A stretch of 64,000 nucleotides of DNA, from positions 124,001-188,000 of the forward strand of contig NZ_SMYO01000009.1 of assembly GCF_004358205.1 (NCBI RefSeq), written 5' to 3'. Below the pieces are notes generated by a model. The model ran no database searches and was not told the origin of the DNA. It was given only the letters and a program-made list of their open reading frames with translations. Within the stretch, counting starts at the first letter, position 1. Each line of letters begins with the position of its first letter. A program made the position numbers and the translations under genes. This document shows positions 44,602 through 53,609 of the stretch, in pieces. This DNA is from Bacillus salipaludis. Lineage in GTDB: Bacteria > Bacillota > Bacilli > Bacillales_B > DSM-18226.

Positions 44602-44818
44602 GAATGACAAGAACACTTAACAAAAACACCTTTTGGAATACTCTAACGGGTTCCCTTTTTAAGGTGCAAACATTACACATCATATTTTTTGTCACTAATT
44701 TCTGCAATTGATGGAATTCTCTGAGCTAAAAACATCAATAAACGCAAATAAGGGATAGCTTAATGGCTATCCCTTAAATTATCGTCTCCCATTAGTTAAA
44801 TAAATTTGTTATCTGTTT

Positions 44819-45037
44819 TTATTGAGTGTCTTCATCGCTTTTGTACTCCAAAATATCACCTGGCTGACAATCCAAAGTCCTACATATCGCTTCTAATGTT
44901 GAAAAACGAACCGCTTTTGCTTTCCCATTTTTCAGAATGGACAGATTCGCCATAGTAATTCCAACCCTATTCGAAAGCTCCGTTACGCTCATTTTCCGTT
45001 TTGCTAACATCACATCAATATTAATAATAATTGGCAT
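44819..45037 (-). CDS. yozG: XRE-family transcriptional regulator, YozG-like
   Basis: A 72-residue single-domain Cro/C1 helix-turn-helix protein: 'IIINIDVMLAKRKMSVTELS', 'NRVGITMANLSILKNGKAKA' (HTH) and 'LEAICRTLDCQPGDILEY'. Size, sequence and its position right after a DUF2975 gene match the yoaS-yozG pair of B. subtilis. It probably controls its own small operon. Confidence 0.88.
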   Translation of the reverse strand: MPIIINIDVMLAKRKMSVTELSNRVGITMANLSILKNGKAKAVRFSTLEAICRTLDCQPGDILEYKSDEDTQ

Positions 45038-45048
45038 ATCCCTCCACC

Positions 45049-45534
45049 TCAGACCGTCAAATCATTTTCTGATTTTATGTTAATCGCTTCTTGTAGAAGC
45101 CGTTGGAGGATAGCAGCAAAAACGGCGATAATCAACGAAGCAAAAATGATAATGAGTCCCATTAGTCCAATAGGAGGGTCAACTTTCTTCGCTATAAAAT
45201 GAAAGAGTGGCAAACCTAATACATACAAACCACTGATTGTAATCGCACAGCACTTTATGTTCCTTAACGCCTTTACAGATAATTCCGAGAACGCTGTGTT
45301 CTCGTCAATGTACCGTAAAAGATTGAAAGCCTGATAGAGAGCAAAGTAAAAAGGCACAGCCGCTCCATACATCACGATGAAAACGAGAGATTTCATTGGG
45401 GCAATATTTGGATACAATTTAGCTGCGAAATTCGCCATATGGGGGACTAAAAATATACATAAGGCAAGAACGAGGATTCCAATAATAAAAACAGTTACTT
45501 TTAAAAAGAGTGTCGTAACTTGAATTTGTTTCAT
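45049..45534 (-). CDS. yoaS: DUF2975 membrane protein, YoaS-like
   Basis: A 161-residue protein with four membrane helices, DUF2975 pattern ('FNLLRYIDENTAFSELSVKA', 'LRNIKCCAITISGLYVLG'). In Bacilli it is almost always encoded next to a small YozG-like regulator, as here with an 11 bp gap. AGGTG precedes the ATG. Function unknown; such pairs are thought to sense a membrane-related state (inference). Confidence 0.85.
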   Translation of the reverse strand: MKQIQVTTLFLKVTVFIIGILVLALCIFLVPHMANFAAKLYPNIAPMKSLVFIVMYGAAVPFYFALYQAFNLLRYIDENTAFSELSVKALRNIKCCAITISGLYVLGLPLFHFIAKKVDPPIGLMGLIIIFASLIIAVFAAILQRLLQEAINIKSENDLTV

Positions 45535-45920
45535 AAAAGCACCTCACATAATTAAATACAAATTCATTTTAAATTATAATTTATCGATTTGCAATAAATT
45601 AATATCGTTTATTATTATAACCGCAGGGCATGGAATAATTAATGGAGGGTGTGTGAATTTTTTGTGATTTAGTGTGTGGATTATGTTGGATTTAGTTTTT
45701 TTGGGTACCTTACACGGGCACGTATACACATTCAGGATTAGGGGGCTGAGGAGACAGACCTCGCAGATGCTTTAACCTTCCCCCTCAACACATCTAATTG
45801 AGGTTTACTTGTTTTTTAAAACATAGGAAGTCTTATCCTTCATTTAGTAACCAGTGATCTTTAAAATAAGAGGAGATTTTCCGATTAAGCAAAGCAAAAT
45901 TACCCATTTTCGCGTTTTTT

Positions 45921-45955
45921 CCGTAAATAGTCGGAATTTTTCCGCCTATTTACGG
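45921..45955. repeat. Nested palindrome in the 45.5-46.25 kb gap
   Basis: Arms CCGTAAATAG-T-CGGAA and TTCCG-C-CTATTTACGG give a 16-bp near-perfect hairpin (45921-45955). Partial copies of the same 'CGGAATTTTTCCGC' theme follow at about 45985-46000. The gap 45535-46258 also has an 8-bp pair CCCCACAA / TTGTGGGG (about 46172-46219) but no gene. Confidence 0.6.
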
Positions 45956-46258
45956 AATTTTCAGTGCTTTTTCTTAATTAACAGAAATTTTTCCGCTTAT
46001 TTATCAAACTCGCTTTAACATCTAATGAACTTTTATAACTTACGGGTGGTTTCGTGAAAAAAGGAAAATTAAAATAATGCTTTTCTCCTCTAAGCATTTT
46101 TGACAATGAAATATACTGTGAGGTTTATGTGATTTACTATTTGATTTTGTCAGCGATTACCGTTTTGCACCCCACAAGGAAACCCGTAAGGATACGCTGA
46201 AGGTGTTTTTTTTTGTGGGGATTAATAATATAACCAGAATACAAAAACTCTCATCCTA

Positions 46259-47716
46259 TCATTCATGCTGCTGTGCCCATACGGATACACTTCCTCCATT
46301 CACCGGGAAAGATGCAAATCCATCCTCTTCAATCGTAAGCTCTTCATCTCTTGTTCCCGTAACGTCTACCCAAACTTCTCCTGCACGCTCTTTACCTACA
46401 AACATTCTTTTTTCTCCCCCACCACTGTTGGAGATTAGGACTGCACAGCCAGACCGCTCAACTTCCTTCACCCCTCTTCGAACCCAACCAATTAGATTTG
46501 CGTTATCAAAATAATCATCTTGTTCTCCATATGCCTTATGGTACCGGGCATATACAAGAGGATCAATCGCTTCTTTTTTTCCTTCAATCGGATTTTCCCC
46601 GCCAATGCCAAAATAATCGCCATAAAAGACACAGGGAAAACCATCCTTTCGGAGTAAGATAAGAGCATAAGCGATTTGTTTAAACCAGTCATCTACCCAA
46701 GATTCAAGAGACTGATTTGGTTGTGTATCATGATTATCGACAAATGTTACTGCATGAGTCGGGTTGGTGCTCACGAGCGTTTCATTGAAAATGGTCGTTA
46801 AATCAAAATCAGCCCCCGCTATTGACGCTTCATGTAATTTATAATGGAGCGGGACGTCAAATAAATCGATCGTATAATCGACATCCTCTAAAACTTGCTG
46901 ACAATCTGAGAGATTACGGTTCCAATACTCAGCAACCATATAAAAGTTTTTACCAAGATCCACACGTACCTCTTCAACAAAACTTTTAATAAAATCATAA
47001 TTAATATGTTTAATCGCGTCTAATCTATAACCGTTGCAATGTAAGGTATTGGCCAGCCATTTCCCCCAATGGATCATTTCTTCTCTTACATCTGGATGAT
47101 TATAGTCAATATCCGCAAACATTAAAAAATCATAATTGCCAAATTGATCATCTACCTTGTCACTCCACGTTTTGTTCTCTCCAACGATTCGGTAAATGCC
47201 CGATTTATCCTGTTTAGCGTCATAGTCTATCCCAATAAAATGCTCGAAATTCCATTTAAAAGAGGAATACTTGTCCCTTCGTCCTGGGAAAGTGAATTTT
47301 GTCCATCCCTCTATCTCAAATGGCTCGGAAATTTCTTTCGTTCGATCTTGTGGATTGACTTCAACGACTTTAAATACTTCAGTATCATCTGCTCCTGCTT
47401 TATGATTCATAACGATGTCTGCAATCATTTTTATTCCTAAATTATGACAGGCTGCAACAGCATCTGCTAATTCTTGTTTTGTTCCATATTTTGTACGGAT
47501 TGCTCCTTTTTGATTAAATTCACCAAGATCATATAAGTCATATACAGCATAACCAACATCCTCTGCTGATTTCCCTTTTGTAACGGGTGGAATTCACAGC
47601 GAATCAATTCCTATCTCTTTTAATTGTGGTGCAGCTTCTTTTAATTGATTCCAATGAGTACCCTCCGGTTTTATATGCCATTCAAAGAATTGCATCATCG
47701 TATGATTTCTTTCCAT
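46259..47716 (-). pseudogene. Alpha-amylase (GH13) interrupted by one nonsense codon
   Basis: Starting at the ATG 47716 (GGAGGTAAC upstream) the frame reads 'MERNHTMMQFFEWHIKPEGT' and 'PQLKEIGIDSL', then TGA at 47594-47596, then 'IPPVTKGKSAEDVGYAVYDL' in the same frame to 46259. The family has Trp here ('DSVWIPP'), so TGG has become TGA. The rest is complete, about 485 codons: 'IADIVMNHKAG', nucleophile Asp in 'NGYRLDAIKHI', acid/base Glu in 'FYMVAEYWNR', and 'VTFVDNHDTQ'. No signal peptide, so it is the cytoplasmic type. A product from the internal ATG at 47428 would lack the first barrel strands. Probably inactive unless the stop is read through. Confidence 0.88.
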
Positions 47717-47826
47717 TCTCGGTTACCTCCTTCAGCTCCCCTTTTGTTCTATGTATCTATCTTTTTCATGGACTAAAACAGCGAGAGACTTGTCATGTCT
47801 CTCGCTCATTTATTTGAACAAGCCCA

Positions 47827-48066
47827 TTAACTCCGCTCGCTGCTTAAAGATTCGATATTATAACCAGATGTACCATTTTGTTTTTCGCTTTCTCGCGAAC
47901 CATTCTGTTCTAGCGAATCCTTAACATCCCTTTCAGTGCGATCTTGCGCGGGATCATCATCGTTTTTGCCTTTCTCAACTTCTCTATCATTGAGATAATA
48001 AGGGGCTAGTCCCACTCTATGACCAGCATCTTCCATATTCTTTTGCCCATATTTATTTTTATCCAT
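47827..48066 (-). CDS. Small hydrophilic protein of unknown function
   Basis: A 79-residue, very polar protein: 'MDKNKYGQKNMEDAGHRVGL', 'APYYLNDREVEKGKNDDDPA' and a Ser/Glu-rich end. There is no hydrophobic segment and it is probably disordered. The start at 48066 is fixed by GGAGGAGAGGAAC; the frame opens at 48120. Its composition is like small stress or spore proteins, but no family was recognised. Confidence 0.65.
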   Translation of the reverse strand: MDKNKYGQKNMEDAGHRVGLAPYYLNDREVEKGKNDDDPAQDRTERDVKDSLEQNGSRESEKQNGTSGYNIESLSSERS

Positions 48067-48217
48067 GTTCCTCTCCTCCTCTTTTTTAAAAAAATGGTGC
48101 TGTTCCATTCTAGCTTTCAACTGAATTTGCAGCTGCTTATTTCTTTGGTACCCTTGGTATTTTAACTACCCCTTTCCAGGAGACCTAAACACTTTTTGCC
48201 GATTTATACATAAAAAA

Positions 48218-48258
48218 CTGACTTAAACGAGCCGTCATTCAACGACCTTTTAAGTCAG
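48218..48258 (-). terminator. Terminator of the RsbR paralogue, second copy of the repeated terminator
   Basis: CTGACTTAA ... TTAAGTCAG with 'CCGTCATTCAACGACC' inside, nearly identical to 42448-42488, followed on the minus strand by TTTTTTATG. It lies 24 bp past the stop at 48282. Confidence 0.85.
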
Positions 48259-48281
48259 TTCTTTAAAAAAAATGTATCTGA

Positions 48282-49118
48282 TTACACTAAACCTTTAATG
48301 GCTCGTTTAAGTGTAGAAACAATCGGGATTTTATTAAAATCAATTCCAAGTTGAACAGCAGTCTTTGCGATTTCAGGTCTAATTCCTGAAAGGGTACTGT
48401 CAACGTTTATTAAACTCAGTGCTTTAATCAATTGATAAATTTGTAAGGCAACCATGGTATCAACTTTCACTACCCCTGATAGATCAATCAAAAGGTGATG
48501 AATGTTAAGTTTCGTACATTGTTTTAAGGTATTTTCAAGGAGAAACTTTGCCCTTTCACGATCAATATCACCGATCAACGGAAGTAAAGCAACGTTGTCA
48601 TTTAAACAAATGACTGGAGAACTAAGTTCATTTATTAATTCTTGTTGGGATTTCAGTTTTAACTCTGCATATTGATAGCTTTCTTGTGTAAACCATGCGA
48701 TGATCAGATTGAAATTCTTCACAATGGTACGATTCCAAGTATTTATATTTTCATCAGAATATTCATGTTCGTGTAGCTGAATAAATTCTTGAACTAAGTC
48801 TAAGTATTGCTCTTGGACTCTAAAAAATTCCCTTAAAATAAATGGGATAGGCGTCCTTAAATGTTGTTCGTCCCTTGCAACAGTCATGACCCATTCTTCA
48901 AACTCTTGGTAGAATTGTTCATTAGAGATTTCTTCATTAAATGCATTGCAAAATTGCAAATGAAACTCATAGTTTTGCTGTTTGAGTGTGTTAATTACCT
49001 TAGGATCTTGGGAAGCATATACTCCGGATGCGTTGCTTTTATCCAAGGAATCATACCATTGTTCTGTTAACTTCCATGTTTTCCTTAATAGAAAATGATA
49101 TAACTCATTATTTTTCAT
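48282..49118 (-). CDS. RsbR-family stressosome protein (paralogue 2)
   Basis: About 278 residues: an N-terminal non-haem globin-like sensor domain of about 150 residues and a C-terminal STAS domain. The two RsbT phosphorylation sites are kept: Thr in 'LSGVVKVDTMVALQIY' and in 'GIRPEIAKTAVQLGID'. RsbR paralogues form the turrets of the 1.8-MDa stressosome together with RsbS. The start at 49118 follows GGGAGGTGGG. It is 222 bp from the next RsbR paralogue with a repeat element and a terminator between, so it has its own transcript. Confidence 0.88.
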   Translation of the reverse strand: MKNNELYHFLLRKTWKLTEQWYDSLDKSNASGVYASQDPKVINTLKQQNYEFHLQFCNAFNEEISNEQFYQEFEEWVMTVARDEQHLRTPIPFILREFFRVQEQYLDLVQEFIQLHEHEYSDENINTWNRTIVKNFNLIIAWFTQESYQYAELKLKSQQELINELSSPVICLNDNVALLPLIGDIDRERAKFLLENTLKQCTKLNIHHLLIDLSGVVKVDTMVALQIYQLIKALSLINVDSTLSGIRPEIAKTAVQLGIDFNKIPIVSTLKRAIKGLV

Positions 49119-49177
49119 ACGATCCCACCTCCCACTAATTGTTATCAATTTTAAAGCCATAATAATATTTTAAAAAA

Positions 49178-49252
49178 CGGCTTGTTAAAGGCCGATATTA
49201 ATTTTGAAAAACGTTGATTGGAGCGGAAATCAACAACTAAGTTTAACAGAGC
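49178..49252 (-). repeat. Solo (internally deleted) form of the long GC-rich element
   Basis: On the minus strand 'TCTGTTAAACTTAGTTGTTG', 'ATTTCCGCTCCAATCAACG', then a degenerate right end. It equals the left end of the 59154-59399 element joined to its right end exactly at the shared 'TTCCRCTCCA', with the GC-rich middle of about 170 bp absent. Confidence 0.75.
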
Positions 49253-49261
49253 TAAACAAAT

Positions 49262-49305
49262 AAAAAGTACCCTTCGTACCAACCAGAACGAGGGGTTACT
49301 TTTTA
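49262..49305 (-). terminator. Terminator of the RsbR paralogue at 49340
   Basis: AAAAAGTACCCTTCGT and ACGAGGGGTTACTTTTT arms around a 10-nt loop, 35 bp past the stop codon. Confidence 0.8.
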
Positions 49306-49339
49306 GCATTACGATTGATTCATTCAAAAAAAGTGAAGG

Positions 49340-50161
49340 TTAAGCAAGATGTTCATTTAGTGTTTGTTGTAACGTTGCTTTTGTTTCTGTTAGACCTTTA
49401 AGGTCAATTCCTAAATTAACCATTTGCCTAACTAGCTCAGGGCGTAATCCCGTTATGACTGATTTAGCCCCCATCAAGTTTATGCCAATCAATACTTTTT
49501 GAAAATGGGAAATCGTCATTTCGTCCATATCCGATATTCCAGAAAGATCAATAATCAAGGTAAGAATCTTTAACCTCGCGATCTCCTTTAGAATTTTTTC
49601 TTCAATAATATCCATTCGATACGAATCAAACTGACCAATCAACGGCAGCACAGCTACAGTTGGACTGACTGGTATGATTGGAGCCGATAAATGTTCAACT
49701 AATTTCCTTTGAGAAAGAATTAATTCATCCTTATACTGGGAATAGCTAATGAAAAAGGTATTTAAAAATTCATCAATCCCATCATTTACACTCTTTTCCA
49801 ATTCAAAAAAAACGCCAGCATGATTAAAATTCTTTTTTTCTTGATCATAAAGCTCGATGAAATACCATAAGGTACGTCTTATTGCATGTACCCATTCTAG
49901 TTTGAACTCTAAAGTTAATGAATGTTTCGCCCAGGCGACTCCTTCTTGTTTGGCAAATGAAATGAGTTCATCGATTGAATTTTCCACAACGTAAAGAACG
50001 ACTCTTTGAGCATTTTTCAAAAGATCAATGTTTCCGGCTTTTAAAATTCCCTCTATATTAGAAGCAACATTTACCGCCTCCGATAAAAGCCTTTCCTGAA
50101 ATTTCACATTATTCGCGATAATATATTCTGAGATATTTCTTGTGTCATAAAAGGTATTCAA
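49340..50161 (-). CDS. RsbR-family stressosome protein lacking both phosphorylatable Thr (paralogue 3)
   Basis: A 273-residue protein with globin-like N-terminal sensor and C-terminal STAS domain. At the two RsbT target sites it has Glu ('LSGISDMDEMTISHFQ') and Gln ('LRPELVRQMVNLG') where RsbR has Thr. YtvA of B. subtilis also has Glu at the first site, mimicking phosphorylation. So this turret protein should be blind to RsbT. The start is a TTG 7 nt after GGAGG. It is probably cotranscribed with or follows rsbX (115 bp gap). Confidence 0.87.
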   Translation of the reverse strand: MNTFYDTRNISEYIIANNVKFQERLLSEAVNVASNIEGILKAGNIDLLKNAQRVVLYVVENSIDELISFAKQEGVAWAKHSLTLEFKLEWVHAIRRTLWYFIELYDQEKKNFNHAGVFFELEKSVNDGIDEFLNTFFISYSQYKDELILSQRKLVEHLSAPIIPVSPTVAVLPLIGQFDSYRMDIIEEKILKEIARLKILTLIIDLSGISDMDEMTISHFQKVLIGINLMGAKSVITGLRPELVRQMVNLGIDLKGLTETKATLQQTLNEHLA

Positions 50162-50276
50162 AGTTAGTCCTCCTTATGTAAAAGTATCATTTTGAAGCTC
50201 CCCAAAACGATTTCATTCATGATCAAAATGATCCTTCTTCAAAAAAACGTACTCATGCATATGGGGATCTGTATTG

Positions 50277-50876
50277 TTAAAACAGTTGACCGATCACATA
50301 GGTCAAGTCATCTTTCCTGGTTTGTGTATAGCTCTCTAAATGATTCGAAATTTCATCAATCGTCCTAAAGTTGCTTATTAATGATTTAATACCTGGAATG
50401 AGAAGACCGTCAGTATGTATGATAAATTTCGAACCTTCTTCATAAGAAAAAGTTTCACATTGATACTTTTGCGGCTTTCCTGATAAAAACCCCATAACTG
50501 GAATCGGATAAATGAATCGGCCAGAGGGGCTATGGAGAATAAATTCAATATTTCCCACCGAGCCATAAGTGAATTTCTTTTGTGAAAAATCTATCTTTAA
50601 AATGGATACGGTTGCACCTCTTCTATCTTTAAGAACATGATTGCAATAGTCGATTAATCTTTCTACCTCTTCTTCATGGTGTTGTTCCACCACTTCACAA
50701 ATCGCCTTTGATGAGGCATGAGCATGCTGTCCGCTCCCTAAACCGTCAGCAACCGCGCAAATAAAGTATTCATCGATTGCTTTCATAAAGAAACTATCTC
50801 CATTAACGTCGTTGCCCTTTTTTTGAATTTGATAGGCAATGGCCTTCATATACTGATTGAATTCACGCTCTATCAT
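50277..50876 (-). CDS. rsbX: RsbX, PP2C-type stressosome phosphatase
   Basis: A 199-residue PPM/SpoIIE-type phosphatase, the same length as B. subtilis RsbX and very similar ('CAVADGLGSGQHAHASSKAI', 'TYGSVGNIEFILHSPSGRF', 'GSKFIIHTDGL', 'SRKDDLTY'-like end 'TRKDDLTYVIGQLF'). It removes phosphate from RsbS and RsbR to reset the stressosome. Metal-binding Asp residues of the motif 'ADGLGSG' and 'KDDLTYV' are in place. It normally sits after sigB; here it follows rsbU directly. Confidence 0.93.
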   Translation of the reverse strand: MIEREFNQYMKAIAYQIQKKGNDVNGDSFFMKAIDEYFICAVADGLGSGQHAHASSKAICEVVEQHHEEEVERLIDYCNHVLKDRRGATVSILKIDFSQKKFTYGSVGNIEFILHSPSGRFIYPIPVMGFLSGKPQKYQCETFSYEEGSKFIIHTDGLLIPGIKSLISNFRTIDEISNHLESYTQTRKDDLTYVIGQLF

Positions 50877-50917
50877 TTTTTCACCCGAGAATCTTTTCTA
50901 CTTTTAAATTCATTCAT
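50873..50917 (-). CDS. 14-codon mini-ORF between rsbU and rsbX
   Basis: AAGGAG then ATG at 50917, reading 'MNEFKSRKDSRVKK' and ending in TGA that overlaps the rsbX ATG (ATGA). It occupies exactly the place where rsbV-rsbW-sigB would be in the B. subtilis operon. It may be a scar of their loss or a short leader that couples translation to rsbX. Confidence 0.45.
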   Translation of the reverse strand: MNEFKSRKDSRVKK

Positions 50918-50929
50918 ATTTCTCCTTAC

Positions 50930-51937
50930 CTATTGCTTTCTTCTTAAAATAATTAAGGTAAAATCATCCCTTAACTCAAAATTCTGCATTCTCTCAATAT
51001 CATGATAGATGTTTTCCACCATTTCTTGGGAGGATAAATGCATATAGGTTTGAATTAAATCAGTGATCGCCGAGCGTTCGATAAACCCCTCGTCTGTCTT
51101 TGATTCCGTCACACCATCCGAGAGTAAAACAAGCATATCACCCGGTTCTACCCTTTTTTCATATTGCTTATATGTAACATCCTGATCTACCCCTAACACG
51201 ATACCCTCTGTTATTAGATCTTCAAAGGTATCTGTTAATGAATGATAATAGAATCCTTGTTCATGCCCAGCTGCAGCATATGTAAATAAATGCTTAACGG
51301 AATCATAGATTCCATAAAACATCGTAATAAACATACTTGAGCCGACATTTCCTTCTACGACTTTATTTAAATATTCTAGAACATCTTTTGGAATTTTTGT
51401 GGACTCCGATAAACTGTCCATTGCATATTTGATCATGGACATACAAAGAGCGGCGGGTATTCCTTTGCCAATGATATCAGCAATGGCAATACTAATCCTT
51501 TCTCTCTCATGAACAAATTGGTGAAAATCTCCATTCATTTTCTTTGCCGGAACGCTAATAGCACCTATATCTAGTTCATCATGATCTGGGACTGGCGTTT
51601 CTAAAAGGTTTTCTTGAATGCTTGCAGCAGTCTCAATTTCTGAAATGATTTCAAACTGTCGATTTCTTAAGCTTTGATGTTCTTGATAGGCTAAGCCATA
51701 GTCCATCATAAACTCCATAAGAAAATCAAAAGAGGATAGAATTTCCTTTTGAATATCAGGAAATAAATCCTTTAATACATTACAATGGATATGGATGATT
51801 TCTTCAGGCGATACCTTATGTTCAATTGATTTCCTGCTAAACATTTGGCCTTGGTACAATGCCACTTCACTTGATTCTTCTATGTATCTTCGGAGCATTT
51901 CCCGATAACTTGCTTCTAAAATCGCTTTAAAATCCAT
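50930..51937 (-). CDS. rsbU: RsbU, RsbT-activated PP2C phosphatase
   Basis: About 335 residues, the length of B. subtilis RsbU and highly similar: N-terminal RsbT-binding four-helix domain ('DFKAILEASYREMLRRYIEE'), linker coiled coil, and SpoIIE-like phosphatase domain ('AISVPAKKMNGDFHQFVHER', 'IAIADIIGKGIPAALCMSMI', 'MLVLLSDGVTESKTDEGF'). Released RsbT activates it to dephosphorylate RsbV. The frame opens at 52009, but AGGAGTGAGAGA precedes the ATG at 51937. Its normal target gene, rsbV, is not in this operon. Confidence 0.93.
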   Translation of the reverse strand: MDFKAILEASYREMLRRYIEESSEVALYQGQMFSRKSIEHKVSPEEIIHIHCNVLKDLFPDIQKEILSSFDFLMEFMMDYGLAYQEHQSLRNRQFEIISEIETAASIQENLLETPVPDHDELDIGAISVPAKKMNGDFHQFVHERERISIAIADIIGKGIPAALCMSMIKYAMDSLSESTKIPKDVLEYLNKVVEGNVGSSMFITMFYGIYDSVKHLFTYAAAGHEQGFYYHSLTDTFEDLITEGIVLGVDQDVTYKQYEKRVEPGDMLVLLSDGVTESKTDEGFIERSAITDLIQTYMHLSSQEMVENIYHDIERMQNFELRDDFTLIILRRKQ

Positions 51938-51947
51938 TCTCTCACTC

Positions 51948-52349
51948 CTAACGCAGCCACTTCTCCACCTGGATCGTCGTACCTTTTCCGGGTGACGAGA
52001 TGAGATCAAAGTTGTCCATTAAACGTCTCACTCCCGGTAACCCAGCTCCTAAGCCTCCTGATGTGGAATATCCATCCTCCATCACTTTTCGAATATCCCG
52101 AATACCTGGCCCCTGATCCATGGCAGTCACTTTTAAACCGATTCTTCCAAATTTACGGAGACATTCAATATGGATTTCTCCTTCTCCCGCATATAAATAG
52201 ATGTTTCGTGCTAACTCAGAAATCGCTGTTGTGATCCTTGCCTGATCAACTGTTCCAAATCCAAGCTCTTTGGCAATATTTCTTCCTAGTTGCCTAGCTT
52301 CAACGATATCCCATTCTGATATTATTTTTACATAGGATTCGTTCTCCAT
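51948..52349 (-). CDS. rsbT: RsbT, switch kinase of the stressosome
   Basis: A 133-residue GHKL-type serine/threonine kinase: N box 'AISELARNIYLYA', G1 'AMDQGPGIRD' and G2 'GYSTSGGLGAGLPGVRRLMD'. It phosphorylates RsbS and RsbR on stress, leaves the stressosome and activates RsbU. The ATG at 52349 has GGAGG 7 nt upstream; the GTG at 52355 is too close. The rsbS gene ends 2 bp after it, so the genes are coupled. Confidence 0.94.
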   Translation of the reverse strand: MENESYVKIISEWDIVEARQLGRNIAKELGFGTVDQARITTAISELARNIYLYAGEGEIHIECLRKFGRIGLKVTAMDQGPGIRDIRKVMEDGYSTSGGLGAGLPGVRRLMDNFDLISSPGKGTTIQVEKWLR

Positions 52350-52351
52350 GC

Positions 52352-52714
52352 TCACTCCTCCAACTCCCGCTGTAATCTTTCTAACCCCTTTTCTAAATCC
52401 AATGCTGTACGGACATCTTGAAGGTGTATTCCGAGTTCAACTAGTGTAATCGCTACAGCCGGTTGAATACCGGTCAAAACGACTCTTGCTCCCATCAGTT
52501 TAGACATGTTAATGACATCACCGAGCACTTTTGCAATAAACGAATCGATCATATCGACAGATGTTAAATCGATTACGACACCATCTGCGTCGGTTTCATG
52601 TATTTTTTGAAGCAAATTTTCTTGGAACTGTAATGCCGTTTGATCATCTAGCTCCCACTGAATGGAAACAAGCAGGCAATTATATAATTTTAGAATTGGT
52701 ATATTGACAGCCAT
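52352..52714 (-). CDS. rsbS: RsbS, stressosome core STAS protein
   Basis: A 120-residue single STAS domain, the stressosome scaffold. The RsbT phosphorylation site Ser is in '[20 protein letters not shown]' (position about 59, as in B. subtilis). Preceded by GGAGG and followed by the overlapping rsbT start. Together with RsbR it forms the icosahedral core. Confidence 0.94.
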   Translation of the reverse strand: MAVNIPILKLYNCLLVSIQWELDDQTALQFQENLLQKIHETDADGVVIDLTSVDMIDSFIAKVLGDVINMSKLMGARVVLTGIQPAVAITLVELGIHLQDVRTALDLEKGLERLQRELEE

Positions 52715-52716
52715 TC

Positions 52717-53520
52717 TTAATCCTCCATTGATACGATTTTTCGATTGGTCATTTCTAATGCGGCTAAAATCCCCTTTTGCAGGCTGCTTTTTGTCATAAC
52801 CTGATCTAAGTTAATTCCTAAAGTAACAATCGTTTGGGCAATCTCTGCTCTTATCCCTACTATAATACATTGTGCACCTACTAATCTTACTGCTTCCGAA
52901 GCTTGTATAATATGGTGGGCCACCATCGTATCGACAACAGGGACTCCTGTTATATCAATTAACACCACTTGTGATCGAAACTTGACAACACCTTCCAGCA
53001 AATTCTCCATAATCTTTTTCGCTCGCTCTGTATCTATTGTTCCTACAAGAGGCATGACGGAAATATTATCAAAAACGGGAATGAGCGGTGCGGATAACTC
53101 TTGCAGGGCAATTTTCTGCTGAGAGACCGTTTTTTGCCAAGAGGATGCGTATTGGTTAAACAATCGGTTGTTAATCGGACTAATCCGCTGATCATAACCC
53201 CAAACAAACTCAACTTGTTTCTTTTCTGAAGCGTTCCCAGTGATATGAAAGAAAATAATCTTTCCGAATTCAGAGACACTATCTATAATAGAAGTTAATG
53301 TCCAGCCAAATTCTACTAATCTCTGAGCAAACACAGCTATTTTCCCTTCTTCTTCGTTCATGGAATGAGATAGCAGTATATTAATATATTCATTACAAAA
53401 ACTCGCATAATTTTGGTCCGTTTTTTCTTCACCCAGGCTGACGAGTTTATCTTTCCACTCTTTAACCAGTTGGTCTCGATTTGTTCGTATGTATTCAACA
53501 ATATAATCTAGCTGCTCCAT
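52717..53520 (-). CDS. rsbR: RsbR, stressosome sensor protein (paralogue 1)
   Basis: A 267-residue protein with globin-like N-terminal domain and STAS domain. Both RsbT sites are conserved: Thr in '[15 protein letters not shown]' and in '[14 protein letters not shown]'. It is the first gene of the operon, with AGGAGGG before the ATG and rsbS 2 bp after its stop. This is the canonical rsbR position. Confidence 0.93.
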   Translation of the reverse strand: MEQLDYIVEYIRTNRDQLVKEWKDKLVSLGEEKTDQNYASFCNEYINILLSHSMNEEEGKIAVFAQRLVEFGWTLTSIIDSVSEFGKIIFFHITGNASEKKQVEFVWGYDQRISPINNRLFNQYASSWQKTVSQQKIALQELSAPLIPVFDNISVMPLVGTIDTERAKKIMENLLEGVVKFRSQVVLIDITGVPVVDTMVAHHIIQASEAVRLVGAQCIIVGIRAEIAQTIVTLGINLDQVMTKSSLQKGILAALEMTNRKIVSMED

Positions 53521-53609
53521 GATAATCCCTCCTAAACCTATACATTTAGTATATCATATATTCAATAATCCCAAAAAACAGATAAATCCTGCCGGTTCTA
53601 ACTGAAAAT

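Noticed and set aside
45700..45800. Possible riboswitch or structured RNA in the yoaS-amylase gap
   Set aside because: Some GC-rich pairing (GGGGGCTGAG ... CCCCCTCA) is visible, but no known riboswitch core could be matched by eye and no gene follows in a suitable position.
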